DNA of 64,000 bases from Pseudoxanthomonas sp. J35 (GTDB taxonomy: Bacteria > Pseudomonadota > Gammaproteobacteria > Xanthomonadales > Xanthomonadaceae): NCBI RefSeq assembly GCF_000513995.1, contig NZ_KI911337.1, positions 2,067-66,066 of the forward strand. Reading direction: 5' to 3'. Below the pieces are notes generated by a model, which was given only the letters and a program-made list of their open reading frames with translations, was not told the DNA's origin and searched no databases. Made by a program: the position numbers and the translations under genes. Positions 26,510 through 35,808 of the stretch are shown here, piece by piece; the first letter of the stretch is position 1; each line of letters opens with the position of its first letter.

Positions 26510-27247
26510 TCACCAGGGCAACTGGCGGCCCTGGCCGTCGAGGAAGCGGCCGCTATGCTCCGGCCGCACGCCGTCGAGCACCTGCAGCAGCGCGGAGACC
26601 GCATCGGCGGGGGACAGCGGGGCCTTCGGCCCGCCCATGTCGGTGCTGACCCAGCCCGGGTGCAGCGCGACCACGGCGATGCCGCGGGGCTCCAGTGCCT
26701 TCGCCAGCAGGGCCGTGCCCATGTTCTGCGCGGCCTTGCCCATCGCGTAGCTGGGCGTGCGGAACTCGCGGCGGCCGGCGATCGAGCCGATCTCCGAGGA
26801 CATGTTCGCCACCACTGCGCCGGGCCGGGCGCCTTCGGCATCGGCCAGCAGCGGCGCCAGCGCCTGGGTCAGCAGGAACGGGCCGATGGCGTTGGTGCGC
26901 AGGCTGGTTTCCAGGTCGGCCTCGGCGACCTGGCCGAAGCGCTCGCCGCCGTGGAGCACGCCGGCGTTGTTGACCAGCAGGCCGATGCGCGCGCCGTCGA
27001 GGACCAGCGGCAGTTCGCGCAGCAGTTCGTCGCGGCTGCGTGCGCTGGCCACGTCCAGCGGCAGCACGTGCAGGCGGCCGGGATGTTCGCCGGCGAGGGC
27101 GTTGAGGGCCGTGGCCCGGCCCGGATGGCGGCAGGCGGCGACGACATGGGCGCGGCGGGCCAGCAGCTGGCGCACGAACTCCAAGCCCAGGCCGCGGTTG
27201 GCCCCGGTCACCAGGCAGTGGCGGTCGGCTTGGGCGTAGTCGCGCAC
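26510..27247 (-). CDS. Short-chain dehydrogenase/reductase
   Basis: This NAD(P)-dependent oxidoreductase has an unknown substrate. The 245-residue protein has the nucleotide site TGANRGLG, the NNAG motif, the catalytic Ser region (MSSEIGSI) and the SYAMGKAA catalytic Tyr/Lys pair. The segment HPGWVSTDMGGPKAPLSPADA resembles carbonyl reductases of the CsgA/sniffer-like group. It starts at a GTG, with the promoter shared with the divergent M16 protease 88 bp away. No operon partner suggests a pathway. Confidence 0.9.
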   Translation of the reverse strand: MRDYAQADRHCLVTGANRGLGLEFVRQLLARRAHVVAACRHPGRATALNALAGEHPGRLHVLPLDVASARSRDELLRELPLVLDGARIGLLVNNAGVLHGGERFGQVAEADLETSLRTNAIGPFLLTQALAPLLADAEGARPGAVVANMSSEIGSIAGRREFRTPSYAMGKAAQNMGTALLAKALEPRGIAVVALHPGWVSTDMGGPKAPLSPADAVSALLQVLDGVRPEHSGRFLDGQGRQLPW

Positions 27248-27334
27248 GGGGTCCGGTCCGGCATGGCCTATGGCCTAGTGTAAAGGCGACGGGTGCTGGG
27301 TAGGATCGCCCGATCCCACCCGAAGGAGCGTCAA

Positions 27335-30202
27335 ATGACGGTTGCCCGCAGGCCACGTACGGCCGCCCTCGTCCTGGCCATCACCGCGTCGCTTGGCGTC
27401 GCGGCGCTCGCGCCCTCGCCGCTGCTGGCGAAGCAGGCCGCGCCGGCCAGCCAGGCGCTGGTGCCGTACGAGGAGTTCACCCTGCCCAACGGCCTGCGCG
27501 TGGTCGTGCACACCGACCGCAAGGCGCCGGTGGTGGCGGTGAACATCTGGTACCACGTCGGCAGCAAGGACGAGCCGGCCGGCCGCAGCGGCTTCGCCCA
27601 CCTGTTCGAGCACCTGATGTTCAACGGTTCGGAGAACCACCGCGGCGAATACTTCGAACCGTTCGAGCTGGTCGGCGCCACCGACATGAACGGCACCACC
27701 TGGCTGGACCGCACCAACTACTTCCAGAACGTGCCCACCACCGCGCTGGACCTGGCGCTGTGGATGGAGTCCGACCGCATGGGCCACCTGCTCGGCGCGA
27801 TCGACCAGAAGGTGCTGGACGAGCAGCGCGGCGTGGTCCAGAACGAGAAGCGCCAGGGCGAGAACCAGCCCTATGGCCAGGCCGACGACCTGATCTACCG
27901 CGCGCTGTACCCGAAGGACCACCCGTACCACCACAGCACGATCGGCTCGATGAACGACCTCAACGCGGCCTCGCTGGAGGACGTGAAGCAGTGGTTCCGC
28001 GCCTGGTACGGCCCCAACAACGCGGTGCTGGTGCTGGTCGGCGACATCGACGTGGCCACCGCGAAGGAGAAGGTCACCCGCTACTTCGGCGACATCCCCG
28101 CCGGCCCGAGCCTGGACCGGATCAAGGCCGGCCCGGTGAAGGACCGCAAGACCTCGCGCGCGACGATGACCGACAAGGTCCCGCAGGCGCGCATCTACCG
28201 CGCCTGGAGCGTGGCCGGCTACGCCGACGCCGACGTCGAGCGCCTGCAGCTGCTGTCGCAGGTGCTGGGGGGCAGCAAGAGCTCGCGCCTGGACCGGCGC
28301 CTGGTTCACGAGGACAAGCTGGCCGACCGCGTCAGCACCTACGTGCTGCCCTTCGAGCTGGCCTCGACCTTCTACATCACCGCCGACGTCAAGCAGGGCG
28401 TGGACCCGGAGCAGGTGGAGAAGATCATCGACGAGGAGCTGGCCAGGCTGCTGGCCGAAGGCCCGACCGCGCAGGAACTGGAGCAGGCGCAGGCGGTGAT
28501 CCGCGCCGGCTTCGTGCGCGGCGTCGAGCGCATCGGCGGCTTCGGCGGCAAGGCCGACGCGCTGGCCGAATGCACGGTGTACACCGGCGACCCGGGCTGC
28601 TTCCGCCGCCAGCTGGACAACATCGCCTCGGCCACCGCCGCCGACGTCAAGGCCACCGGCCAGCGCTGGCTGGGCGAAGGCTCGCACACCCTGGTGGTGC
28701 TGCCGGGCGACCGCACCCCCATCGCCGAAGAGCCGTCGCCGACGCCGGAACCGTTCGTGCTCCCCAAGCCGGACGCGAAGTACAAGACGACCAGGACCTC
28801 GGTCGACCGCAGCAAGGGCGTGCCGATGCCCGACAGCTTCCCGGACCTGAAATTCCCGGCGCTGGAGCGGGCCACGCTCAGCAACGGCACCAGGGTGATC
28901 CTCGCCCGCCGCGACGCGGTGCCGGTGGTGCAGTTCAGCTACGAGTTCAAGGGCGGCTTCGCCGCCGACCACGGCCGCAAGCTGGGCACCTCCAGCTTCA
29001 CCATGGGCATGCTCGACGAAGGCGCCGGGGAACTCGACGCGCTGGGCTTCGCCAACCGCGCCGAGGCGCTGGGCGCCTCGCTGAGCGCCGGCGCCTCGCT
29101 GGACGGCGGCAACGCCTACCTGTCGGCGCTGAAGGAGAACCTGGACGAATCGCTGGCGCTGTACGCGGACATGCTGCGCCGCCCGCGCTTCGACCAGAAG
29201 GAAATCGACCGCGTCCGCGCGACCTGGATCGCCGGCATCGCCCAGGAGAAGGCGCGCCCGAACGGCGCCGCGCTGCGCGTGCTGCCGCCGCTGCTGTACG
29301 GCGCCGGCCATCCGTACGCGATCCCGTTCAGCGGCAGCGGCACCGAGCAGTCGATCGCCTCGCTGACCCGCGACGACCTGGTCGCCTTCCACCGCCAGTG
29401 GGTGCGTCCGGAGAACGCCACGCTGATCGTGGTCGGCGACACCACCCTCGACGAGGTCGTGCCGCTGCTGGAGAAGCACTTCGGCGACTGGAAGGGCGAA
29501 GGCCCGGCCCCGGCCCCGGCCGCCACCGCCATGCCGGCCGACGTTCCGCGTCCGGCCAGGTCGACCGTGTACCTGATCGACCAGCCCGGCGCGGTGCAGG
29601 CCACGATCCTGGCCGGCCAGGTGGTACCCTCGACCAAGGACCCGGGCGCGATCAGGTTCGACTTCGCCAACTCGGTGCTGGGCGGCGAGTTCTCCTCGCG
29701 CCTGAACATGAACCTGCGCGAGGACAAGCACTGGGCCTACGGCGCCTACAGCTTCAGCTCGGCCGCGCTCGGCCAGCGCCCGTGGATCGCCTTCGCCCCG
29801 GTGCAGATCGACAAGACCGCCGAGTCGCTGCAGGAGCTGGACCGCGAGATCCGCGAGTACACCTCCGGCAAGAACCCGCCGACGGAGAAGGAGGTCGCCA
29901 AGATCCAGGCCACCGAGATCCGCAGCCTGCCGGGCGCCTACGAGACCGGCCGTTCGGTGCTGGGCACGATCGGCGGCATCGTCCGCTACGACCGCCCGGA
30001 CGACTACGTGTTCAAGCGCAAGGCGGAGATCGAGGCGCTGACCGTGGACCAGGTGAAGGAAGCCGCTTCGACCATCGACCCCGACAGGCTGGTGTGGGTG
30101 GTGGTGGGCGACGTGTCCAAGGTCGAGGCGCCGGTGCGCGCCCTCGAGCTGGGCGAAGTCCACATCGTCGACGCCGACGGCAAGCCGGTCGCGAAGAAGT
30201 AA
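27335..30202 (+). CDS. M16 family zinc metallopeptidase (two-domain pitrilysin type)
   Basis: The predicted periplasmic or envelope zinc protease is 955 residues with a signal peptide (about 1-32). The inverted zinc motif is HLFEH at 89-93, with the distal glutamate expected in the VVQNEKRQGEN region. A second, catalytically inactive M16 domain covers the C-terminal half (from about residue 500), lacking HxxEH. The family cleaves short peptides and has members linked to PQQ or bacteriocin processing, but nothing here ties this one to a product. The ATG at 27335 follows AAGGAG. A second M16 protein at 41262 has similar length. Confidence 0.92.
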   Translation: MTVARRPRTAALVLAITASLGVAALAPSPLLAKQAAPASQALVPYEEFTLPNGLRVVVHTDRKAPVVAVNIWYHVGSKDEPAGRSGFAHLFEHLMFNGSENHRGEYFEPFELVGATDMNGTTWLDRTNYFQNVPTTALDLALWMESDRMGHLLGAIDQKVLDEQRGVVQNEKRQGENQPYGQADDLIYRALYPKDHPYHHSTIGSMNDLNAASLEDVKQWFRAWYGPNNAVLVLVGDIDVATAKEKVTRYFGDIPAGPSLDRIKAGPVKDRKTSRATMTDKVPQARIYRAWSVAGYADADVERLQLLSQVLGGSKSSRLDRRLVHEDKLADRVSTYVLPFELASTFYITADVKQGVDPEQVEKIIDEELARLLAEGPTAQELEQAQAVIRAGFVRGVERIGGFGGKADALAECTVYTGDPGCFRRQLDNIASATAADVKATGQRWLGEGSHTLVVLPGDRTPIAEEPSPTPEPFVLPKPDAKYKTTRTSVDRSKGVPMPDSFPDLKFPALERATLSNGTRVILARRDAVPVVQFSYEFKGGFAADHGRKLGTSSFTMGMLDEGAGELDALGFANRAEALGASLSAGASLDGGNAYLSALKENLDESLALYADMLRRPRFDQKEIDRVRATWIAGIAQEKARPNGAALRVLPPLLYGAGHPYAIPFSGSGTEQSIASLTRDDLVAFHRQWVRPENATLIVVGDTTLDEVVPLLEKHFGDWKGEGPAPAPAATAMPADVPRPARSTVYLIDQPGAVQATILAGQVVPSTKDPGAIRFDFANSVLGGEFSSRLNMNLREDKHWAYGAYSFSSAALGQRPWIAFAPVQIDKTAESLQELDREIREYTSGKNPPTEKEVAKIQATEIRSLPGAYETGRSVLGTIGGIVRYDRPDDYVFKRKAEIEALTVDQVKEAASTIDPDRLVWVVVGDVSKVEAPVRALELGEVHIVDADGKPVAKK

Positions 30203-30322
30203 GGTCCCCTGGTCCCCGCCCCGGCGGCGGGGACCGCACCAGCGTCGGGCGGGCCCGCTCGCCCGGCGTTCATGCCACCGCCGGCACGCTGGAAGCGCCG
30301 GCCCCACAGGAATACACGCCCC

Positions 30323-30640
30323 ATGATCCGTCCCCTGTCCCTGCTGCTCCTGGTCCTGCCCCTGGCCGCCTGCACCTGGGTGCCGCTGCAGCCGGAGGCG
30401 AAGCAGGTCCGGGTGGTCCCGGCCGGGGCCGCGCCGGCCGGCTGCACCCGCCAGGGCGAGATCGAGGTGTCGGTGAAGCACGCCGTGGGCTTCTACGAGC
30501 GCAACCAGGTGAAGGTCCGCGACGAGCTGGAAACCCTGGCCCGCAACGAAGCCCCGGGGATCCCGGCCGACACGATCCAGCCGCTGGGCGAGCCCTCCGG
30601 GGGCAGCCAGCGTTTCGCGGCCTGGCGTTGCCGCTCCTGA
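30323..30640 (+). CDS. DUF4156-type small lipoprotein
   Basis: The 105-residue protein has a lipoprotein signal with lipobox LPLAAC and a short mature part. The mature part holds two cysteines (AGCTRQGEI, AAWRCRS) and the segment VGFYERNQVKVRDELETLARNEA, as in DUF4156 proteins. Function is unknown. It lies between the M16 gene and oleA, in the same direction, without clear links to either. Confidence 0.8.
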   Translation: MIRPLSLLLLVLPLAACTWVPLQPEAKQVRVVPAGAAPAGCTRQGEIEVSVKHAVGFYERNQVKVRDELETLARNEAPGIPADTIQPLGEPSGGSQRFAAWRCRS

Positions 30641-30730
30641 ATGGCGCGGGCACGCCTCCATCCGTAAAGGTGCGGTGAAGGCGTCCAGCCGGTAGAATGA
30701 GGTCCTTTCGCCCGACCGGCGCGTACAGCC

Positions 30731-31747
30731 ATGCTTTTCAAGAACGTCTCCATCGCGGGACTGGCGCATGTCGATGCGCCGCACACCCTGACCTCGCAGG
30801 AAATCAACGAACGGCTCAAGCCCACGCTTGACCGCCTCGGTATCCGCGTGGACGTGCTCGGCGACATCGCCGGGATCCATGCGCGGCGCCTGTGGGACGA
30901 GGGCATGCAGGCTTCGGACGTGGCCACCCTGGCCGCGCGCAAGGCCCTGGCCGACGCCGGCATCGGCGTGGAGAAGATCGGCCTGCTGGTCAACACCTCG
31001 GTCAGCCGCGACTACCTGGAGCCGTCCACGGCCTCGATCGTGTCCGGCAACCTGGGCGTGTCCGACGAGTGCATGACCTTCGACGTCGCCAACGCCTGCC
31101 TGGCCTTCATCAACGGCATGGACATCGCCGCCCGCATGCTCGAGCGCGGCGAGATCGACTACGCCCTGGTGGTGGACGGCGAGACCGCGAACCTGGTCTA
31201 CGAGAAGACCCTGGAGCGCATGAGCGCCCCGGACGTGACCGAGCAGGAGTTCCGCGACGAGATGGCGGCCCTGACCCTGGGCTGCGGCGCCGCGGCCATG
31301 GTCCTGGCGCGCCGCGAGCTGGTCCCGGACGCGCCGCGCTACAAGGGCGGCGTGACCCGTTCGGCGACCGAGTTCAACCAGCTGTGCCGGGGCAACCTGG
31401 ACCGCATGGTCACCGACACCCGCCTGCTGCTGATCGAAGGCATCAAGCTGGCGACCAAGACCTTCGCCGCCGCCAAGCAGGCGCTGGGCTGGGCGGTGGA
31501 CGAGCTGGACCAGTTCGTGATCCACCAGGTCAGCCGTCCGCACACCAAGGCCTTCATCAAGTCGCTGGGCGTGGACCCGAAGAAGGTCATGACCATCTTC
31601 GGCGAGCACGGCAACATCGGCCCGGCCTCGGTGCCGATCGTGCTGAGCAAGCTCAAGGAGCTGGGCCGCCTGAAGAAGGGCGACCGGATCGCCCTGCTGG
31701 GCATCGGCTCGGGCCTGAACTGCTCGATGGCCGAGGTGGAGTGGTAA
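30731..31747 (+). CDS. oleA: OleA, acyl-CoA condensing thiolase-fold enzyme
   Basis: The first step of long-chain olefin biosynthesis: OleA condenses two fatty acyl-CoAs, without decarboxylation, to a 2-alkyl-3-keto acid. The 338-residue protein has nucleophile C123 (VANACLAFING), the base E97 (RDYLEPST), H265 (VIHQVSRPH) and N295 (EHGNIGPAS). These correspond to the residues studied in Xanthomonas campestris OleA (Cys143, Glu117, His285 and Asn315 in tagged numbering, a constant offset of 20). A TAGAAT box (30693-30698) lies upstream. It ends at a strong terminator, so it is transcribed separately from oleB-C-D. Confidence 0.96.
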   Translation: MLFKNVSIAGLAHVDAPHTLTSQEINERLKPTLDRLGIRVDVLGDIAGIHARRLWDEGMQASDVATLAARKALADAGIGVEKIGLLVNTSVSRDYLEPSTASIVSGNLGVSDECMTFDVANACLAFINGMDIAARMLERGEIDYALVVDGETANLVYEKTLERMSAPDVTEQEFRDEMAALTLGCGAAAMVLARRELVPDAPRYKGGVTRSATEFNQLCRGNLDRMVTDTRLLLIEGIKLATKTFAAAKQALGWAVDELDQFVIHQVSRPHTKAFIKSLGVDPKKVMTIFGEHGNIGPASVPIVLSKLKELGRLKKGDRIALLGIGSGLNCSMAEVEW

Positions 31748-31769
31748 GCCACTCCGTCGCAGCTTGAGG

Positions 31770-31796
31770 AAAGGGCCGGCTTGTCCGGCCCTTTTT
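31770..31796 (+). terminator. Rho-independent terminator of oleA
   Basis: A 10-bp stem AAAGGGCCGG / CCGGCCCTTT with a 5-base loop ends in a T-tract (31792-31796). It lies 22 bp after the oleA stop. Confidence 0.93.
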
Positions 31797-31819
31797 GTCA
31801 TGTGGCCCGGTGGCCGCAT

Positions 31820-31869
31820 ATGTTCAAAAAGTTGGCCGAATTGAACATGTCGGCTTTCTCATGTATAAA
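31820..31869 (+). promoter_or_regulatory. Promoter and operator of the Fic gene
   Basis: TTGAAC (31841-31846) and TATAAA (31864-31869) are 17 bp apart, a strong sigma-70 promoter with a start near 31876. The inverted repeat ATGTTCAA-N13-TTGAACAT (31820-31827 and 31841-31848) covers the -35 box, so a bound dimer would block initiation. The region is much AT-richer than the rest of the window. Confidence 0.75.
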
Positions 31870-31900
31870 AAATCAAGTTTTCTATGCATGATGGTGCCGC

Positions 31901-32977
31901 GTGTCCTTGTCTCCGCTGCACTCACTGGTCCCGGAGAGGTTCGAGACGGTCGGCATTCTCAAGCGGCTGGCCAAGGCCAGCCGCGCCTTGGCGGAGCTCA
32001 AGGGCCTGGCGGCGAGCATTCCGAACCAGAACATCCTCATCAACACCCTCACCCTCCAGGAGGCGCGCGACAGCTCGGCCATCGAGAACATCGTCACCAC
32101 CCAGGACGATCTCTATCGTGAAGAGGACTCGGCCAGCGCCGTCGGCACGGCGACCAAGGAGGTTCTGCGTTACCGCCAAGCCTTGACGGCCGGCTACGAT
32201 CAGGTCCGCACTACCGGCCTTCTGACCCTCAACACCATCGTCCAGATCCAGGAGCAACTCGAATGCAACCGCGCAGGGCTGCGTCGGTTGCCGGGGACGG
32301 CACTAAGGGACGGCGATGGGAGGATGGTCTACGAGCCACCGCAAGACGCCAACGAAGTACGCCGACTGATGGGCGAGCTCGAACGCTTCATCCACGACGA
32401 GCCGCCATTCGCGGCCGATCCGTTGGTGAAGATGGCGCTCATCCATCACCAGTTCGAGAGCATCCATCCGTTCTACGACGGCAACGGACGCACCGGGCGG
32501 ATCCTCAACGTGCTCTACCTGGTGAAGGAGGGCTTGCTCGATATTCCCGTGCTCTACCTGAGCAGGCATATCGTGCGCACGAAGTCCGACTACTACCGCC
32601 TGATGCAGGCCGTTCGGGACGATGATGCATGGGAAGACTGGGTGGCCTACATGCTGGATGCGGTCGCCGCCACGGCTGCCGAAACCGTCTCGACGGTGCA
32701 GGCGATAAAGGAGCTGCTACAGGAGACCAAGCAGCGCATCCGCGACGGCTACAAGTTCTATAGCCAGGACCTGATCAACAACCTGTTCAACCATCCGTAT
32801 ACGCGGGTCGAGTTCGTGCAGCGCGAGCTGGGAGTGACGCGCGTCACTGCCACCCGCTACCTCGACGCCTTGGCGGGCGATGGCGTGCTCCAGAAGATCC
32901 GTGTGGGTCGCAACAACTACTACGTGAATCTACCGCTGTTCGATCTGCTACGCCGCGGCGACCCCGTGGGCACGTGA
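31901..32977 (+). CDS. Fic family protein with C-terminal winged helix
   Basis: Fic domains transfer AMP (or another nucleotide part) to protein hydroxyls. The 358-residue protein has the inhibitory motif SSAIEN (about residues 58-63), which marks a class II Fic with the inhibitory helix before the active site. It also has the catalytic motif HPFYDGNGRTGR in the middle. The C-terminal 90 residues look like a winged-helix DNA-binding domain (YTRVEFVQRELGVTRVTATRYLDALAGDG). The start is a GTG without a good ribosome site. GC content looks lower than in its neighbours and the promoter is AT-rich, which suggests acquisition by transfer. It may bind its own operator at 31820-31848. Confidence 0.92.
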   Translation: MSLSPLHSLVPERFETVGILKRLAKASRALAELKGLAASIPNQNILINTLTLQEARDSSAIENIVTTQDDLYREEDSASAVGTATKEVLRYRQALTAGYDQVRTTGLLTLNTIVQIQEQLECNRAGLRRLPGTALRDGDGRMVYEPPQDANEVRRLMGELERFIHDEPPFAADPLVKMALIHHQFESIHPFYDGNGRTGRILNVLYLVKEGLLDIPVLYLSRHIVRTKSDYYRLMQAVRDDDAWEDWVAYMLDAVAATAAETVSTVQAIKELLQETKQRIRDGYKFYSQDLINNLFNHPYTRVEFVQRELGVTRVTATRYLDALAGDGVLQKIRVGRNNYYVNLPLFDLLRRGDPVGT

Positions 32978-33048
32978 CCCCACCCCGGTCGCCTCGCCGG
33001 AATTCCCAGGATCGCGACCGCCGCGCCAGGTCGGTTCCAGTGGCGCGC

Positions 33049-33777
33049 TCAGCCGGCCCCGCAGCACTTCTTGTACTTCTTCCCGCTGCCACAGGGGCAG
33101 GGCTCGTTGCGGCCGGGGCCGTCCTCGCGGCGGATCGGCGTGCGCGGGGTCAGTTCCTCGAAGTGGTGGTGGTTGAGGTCGGCCAGCATCGCCGGCAGGT
33201 CCATCACGATGTCCAGGCGCTCGCGGTAGGGCAACGGCGTAGGCGCCCTGTCGGGGTTTTCCGGGTCGACGATCTCGCCGGTGGCCAGGCGCTCGAGCAG
33301 GTCGAAGATGTCGGCGATCCAGTCGTGCTCTTCCAGCCACCGGTCCCAGCCGTCCTCGCGCAGGGCCACGCCCTCGAAGAAGCCCAGCGCCCACTCGCGG
33401 CCGACGTCCAGTTCGTCCTCGGGCAGCGCTTCCTCGCCTTCCTCCGGGTCTTCCGGCAGCCACATCAGCGGCATCAGGTGGTCGGGCAGGCCGTCCTCGC
33501 CGGCGCGCGCGCGGGCCGCGCACATGTTCCAGTGGCCCTGCAGCAGCGCCTGGACCTCTTCCGCCTCTTCCGGGCTGTTCCACTTGGGCGCCTTGCCGCC
33601 CCAGACCAGCAGCTGCCATTCCTCCGGCGGCACCGGCGAGGGCGCCACCACCAACGCCGAGAGGAAGCCGTCCAGCGCCTCCAGGTTGAAGCCGCGGAAG
33701 GGCACGGCGCGCTGCTCGAGGAGGCTGGAGAGCCGTTCGATCTGCGCGTCGTCGAGGTAGGGCGGGGGCGTGGCCAT
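33049..33777 (-). CDS. UPF0149/YecA family protein with SEC-C zinc motif
   Basis: The 242-residue acidic protein has an N-terminal UPF0149-like helical domain ([18 protein letters not shown]). It ends in a SEC-C zinc-binding motif ([18 protein letters not shown]), the same motif as at the SecA C-terminus. The middle is rich in Glu/Asp. YecA-type proteins interact with ribosomes or SecB-like partners in E. coli; the role here is not known. It lies on the opposite strand between the Fic gene and oleB, breaking up the ole cluster. The ATG at 33775-33777 is the first good start; another at 33807 is possible. Confidence 0.9.
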   Translation of the reverse strand: MATPPPYLDDAQIERLSSLLEQRAVPFRGFNLEALDGFLSALVVAPSPVPPEEWQLLVWGGKAPKWNSPEEAEEVQALLQGHWNMCAARARAGEDGLPDHLMPLMWLPEDPEEGEEALPEDELDVGREWALGFFEGVALREDGWDRWLEEHDWIADIFDLLERLATGEIVDPENPDRAPTPLPYRERLDIVMDLPAMLADLNHHHFEELTPRTPIRREDGPGRNEPCPCGSGKKYKKCCGAG

Positions 33778-33912
33778 GGTCGTGCGGGGATCAGATGGGG
33801 TGTGCATGGTAGTCCCTGGCGGCGGCGAAGGCGCGCCTGCTGGCTCCGCGCGCCGGCCGACGGCGGGCCGCACTGGCCTACAATGCGCGGTTTCCGCGCC
33901 AACCCGCCGCCC

Positions 33913-34839
33913 GTGTCCCAGTTCCCCGGCTACCCCGAGCATCCCCGCCGCTTCGAAGTCCGTCCCGGCATCCACATGTCCTACCTGGACGAGGGCCCGC
34001 GCGACGGCGAGGTGGTGGTGATGCTGCACGGCAACCCGTCGTGGAGCTACTACTGGCGCACCCTCGTGGCCGGGCTCTCCGACCCCGCTTCCGGCAAGCA
34101 GTACCGCTGCATCGTGCCGGACCACGTCGGCATGGGCCTGTCGGACAAGCCGGACGACTACCTGGCCTCCAAGCCGCGCTACGACTACACCCTGCAGTCG
34201 CGCGTGGACGACCTGGAGGCGCTGCTGCGCCATGCCGGCGTCGACGATGCCACCCCGGTGACCCTGGCGGTGCACGACTGGGGCGGGATGATCGGCTTCG
34301 GCTGGGCGCTGAAGCACGCCGCGCAGGTCAAGCGTCTGGTGATCCTCAACACCGCCGCGTTCCCGATGCCGGCGGCGAAGAAGATGCCCTGGCAGATCGC
34401 GCTGGGCCGCGACTACTTCATCGGCGAGGTGGTGATCCGCGCGTTCAATGCGTTCTCGGCCGGCGCCTCCTACTTCGGCGTGGAGCGCAGGATGCCCGCC
34501 GACGTGCGCCGCGCCTACGTGGCGCCGTACGACTCGTGGAAGAACCGCATCTCCACGATCCGCTTCATGCAGGACATCCCGCTGTCTCCGAAGGACCGGG
34601 CGTGGCCGCTGCTGGAAGCGGCGGGCAGGGCGCTGCCGTCCTTCGCCGACCGCCCGGCCTTCATCGGCTGGGGCCTGAAGGACTTCGTGTTCGACCACCA
34701 CTTCCTCGAGCGCTTCCGCGCCGACCTGCCGCGCGCGCAGGTGCATGCCTTCGAGGACGCCGGCCACTACGTGCTGGAGGACAGGCACGAGGTGCTGGTG
34801 CCGGCGATCCGCGTCTTCCTCGACGCCAACCCCCTGTGA
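33913..34839 (+). CDS. oleB: OleB, beta-lactone decarboxylase (alpha/beta hydrolase)
   Basis: The last step of olefin synthesis: OleB removes CO2 from the cis-beta-lactone made by OleC and releases a cis-alkene. It has the haloalkane-dehalogenase fold. The 308-residue protein has the oxyanion segment [11 protein letters not shown], nucleophile D122 ([10 protein letters not shown]) and H285 (DAGHYVLED). Their 163-residue spacing equals that of the catalytic Asp and His of Xanthomonas OleB. The GTG at 33913 is chosen because the conserved [10 protein letters not shown] region starts right after it; an ATG at 33883 would add ten residues. The next gene on its strand is oleC, about 970 bp away. 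Confidence 0.93.
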   Translation: MSQFPGYPEHPRRFEVRPGIHMSYLDEGPRDGEVVVMLHGNPSWSYYWRTLVAGLSDPASGKQYRCIVPDHVGMGLSDKPDDYLASKPRYDYTLQSRVDDLEALLRHAGVDDATPVTLAVHDWGGMIGFGWALKHAAQVKRLVILNTAAFPMPAAKKMPWQIALGRDYFIGEVVIRAFNAFSAGASYFGVERRMPADVRRAYVAPYDSWKNRISTIRFMQDIPLSPKDRAWPLLEAAGRALPSFADRPAFIGWGLKDFVFDHHFLERFRADLPRAQVHAFEDAGHYVLEDRHEVLVPAIRVFLDANPL

Positions 34840-34843
34840 CCCC

Positions 34844-34920
34844 GTAGAGTCGGGCTTGCCCGACTCCCACGCCTGGTGGCCCGGCCGGCGCGAAAAGCAG
34901 CGGGGCAAGCCCCGCTCTAC
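34844..34920. repeat. R1 short intergenic repeat, inverted orientation
   Basis: This 77-bp unit, with GTAGAGTCGGGC at one end and GCCCCGCTCTAC at the other, has a much shorter linker than the 125-bp units. It lies 4 bp after the oleB stop, between convergent genes. Confidence 0.82.
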
Positions 34921-34963
34921 AGGGCGGCGCCCTCATCCGCCGCAGTGAAGCCACGCCTGCCCC

Positions 34964-35039
34964 GTAGAGTCGGGCTTGCCCGACTCCCGCGCGTGCGAGT
35001 CGATGTCGTGCAAAAGCAGCGGGGCGAGCCCCGCTCTAC
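34964..35039. repeat. R1 short intergenic repeat, inverted orientation
   Basis: This 76-bp unit is nearly the same length and layout as the preceding one and in the same orientation, 43 bp away. Together they form a second tandem R1 pair, as at 1381-1648. Confidence 0.82.
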
Positions 35040-35064
35040 ACGGCGGCACCCACGTCCCTGGTTT

Positions 35065-35487
35065 CTACGCCGCGATCGGCGTGACCGGCGGCGATGGGCT
35101 GTTGCCGCTGTCGTCCGGATGGTCGTCGTCGTTGTCCGCTTCGCGCCAGCGCCAGTCGGCGGCGGTCAGCGGCGGCAGGCCGTGGGCGATGCGGGCGCGG
35201 TCGCATTGCGAGCTGGCCACGCCGAATTCCCAGGACGCATCCACCTCGCGGCACACCGACGGCCGGTTCGGATGGATGCTGCAGCGCGAGTACACCCCGA
35301 TCTCCGCGTCCAGGGCCACGCAGCGGATCGGCGGCGCGTAGGTGCCCTGCATGCACAGGCGGTGCGCATCCACGCGTTCGGTCAGATGCGCCGGGACCCC
35401 GCCCTGGGTGAACTCGTCCGATTCCATCCAGTGGAAGGCGACGCGGTACTGGGTGCAGCAGGCGCCACAGGTGAGGCAGGGATGCAT
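35065..35487 (-). CDS. YkgJ family cysteine cluster protein
   Basis: The 140-residue protein has the YkgJ-type metal site: CLTCGACC near the N-terminus, IRCVAL, SRCSIHPNRPSVCR and a later Cys (SSQCDRAR). This arrangement suggests a bound Fe-S cluster or zinc. Function is unknown. An Asp-rich tail ends the protein. It lies on the minus strand between oleB and oleC; YkgJ-like genes near ole clusters suggest, but do not prove, a link. The ATG at 35485-35487 opens right before the first cysteine. Confidence 0.9.
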   Translation of the reverse strand: MHPCLTCGACCTQYRVAFHWMESDEFTQGGVPAHLTERVDAHRLCMQGTYAPPIRCVALDAEIGVYSRCSIHPNRPSVCREVDASWEFGVASSQCDRARIAHGLPPLTAADWRWREADNDDDHPDDSGNSPSPPVTPIAA

Positions 35488-35808
35488 GGGGGGCCGGGCC
35501 TTGCGCGGCGGCGGAGCGGGGATGAGTGGCGATTCTGCCGCATCTGCCGTACGCGTTGTAGACGTGCAGGACCGTTCCCCGCGCGCGCTCCCGACGTTTC
35601 CGCCGGGCGGTCCCATGTAGCCCGGACAAGGCCGCAGGCCGCATCCGGGGAACGTCGTCGGGCGACGCCTCCGCAGCGCCTGGGCGATGCGGCATGGCTC
35701 GCCAGCGCCCTGGCGCTGCAGCGGCGCGGTGCGCTTCTCTCACCCGGGCTGCGGCATCCGTACGCGGCGCGGGACCGGCCACCCGCTCCCATCGGCGATA
35801 ATCCCCGC
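35488..35808. other. Gap between the YkgJ-type gene and oleC
   Basis: This 321-bp stretch has no supported gene. It has an R2 palindrome (35615-35648), a diverged second R2-like half near 35740-35762, and a GATAAT box at about 35797-35802 just before the oleC start, which may be its -10 element. Confidence 0.6.
35615..35648. repeat. R2 REP-like palindrome
   Basis: It reads GTAGCCCGGACAAGGCCGCA then GGCCGCATCCGGGG, with arms as in the copies at 21693 and 22027 but a longer GGCCGCAGGCC centre. Confidence 0.75.

Noticed and set aside
27275-31819. A 1514-residue open frame on the minus strand
   Set aside because: It is a shadow of the M16 protease, the DUF4156 gene and oleA on the plus strand. 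Its sequence is low-complexity Arg/Gly/His/Gln, typical of the wrong frame in high-GC DNA, and it has no motif.
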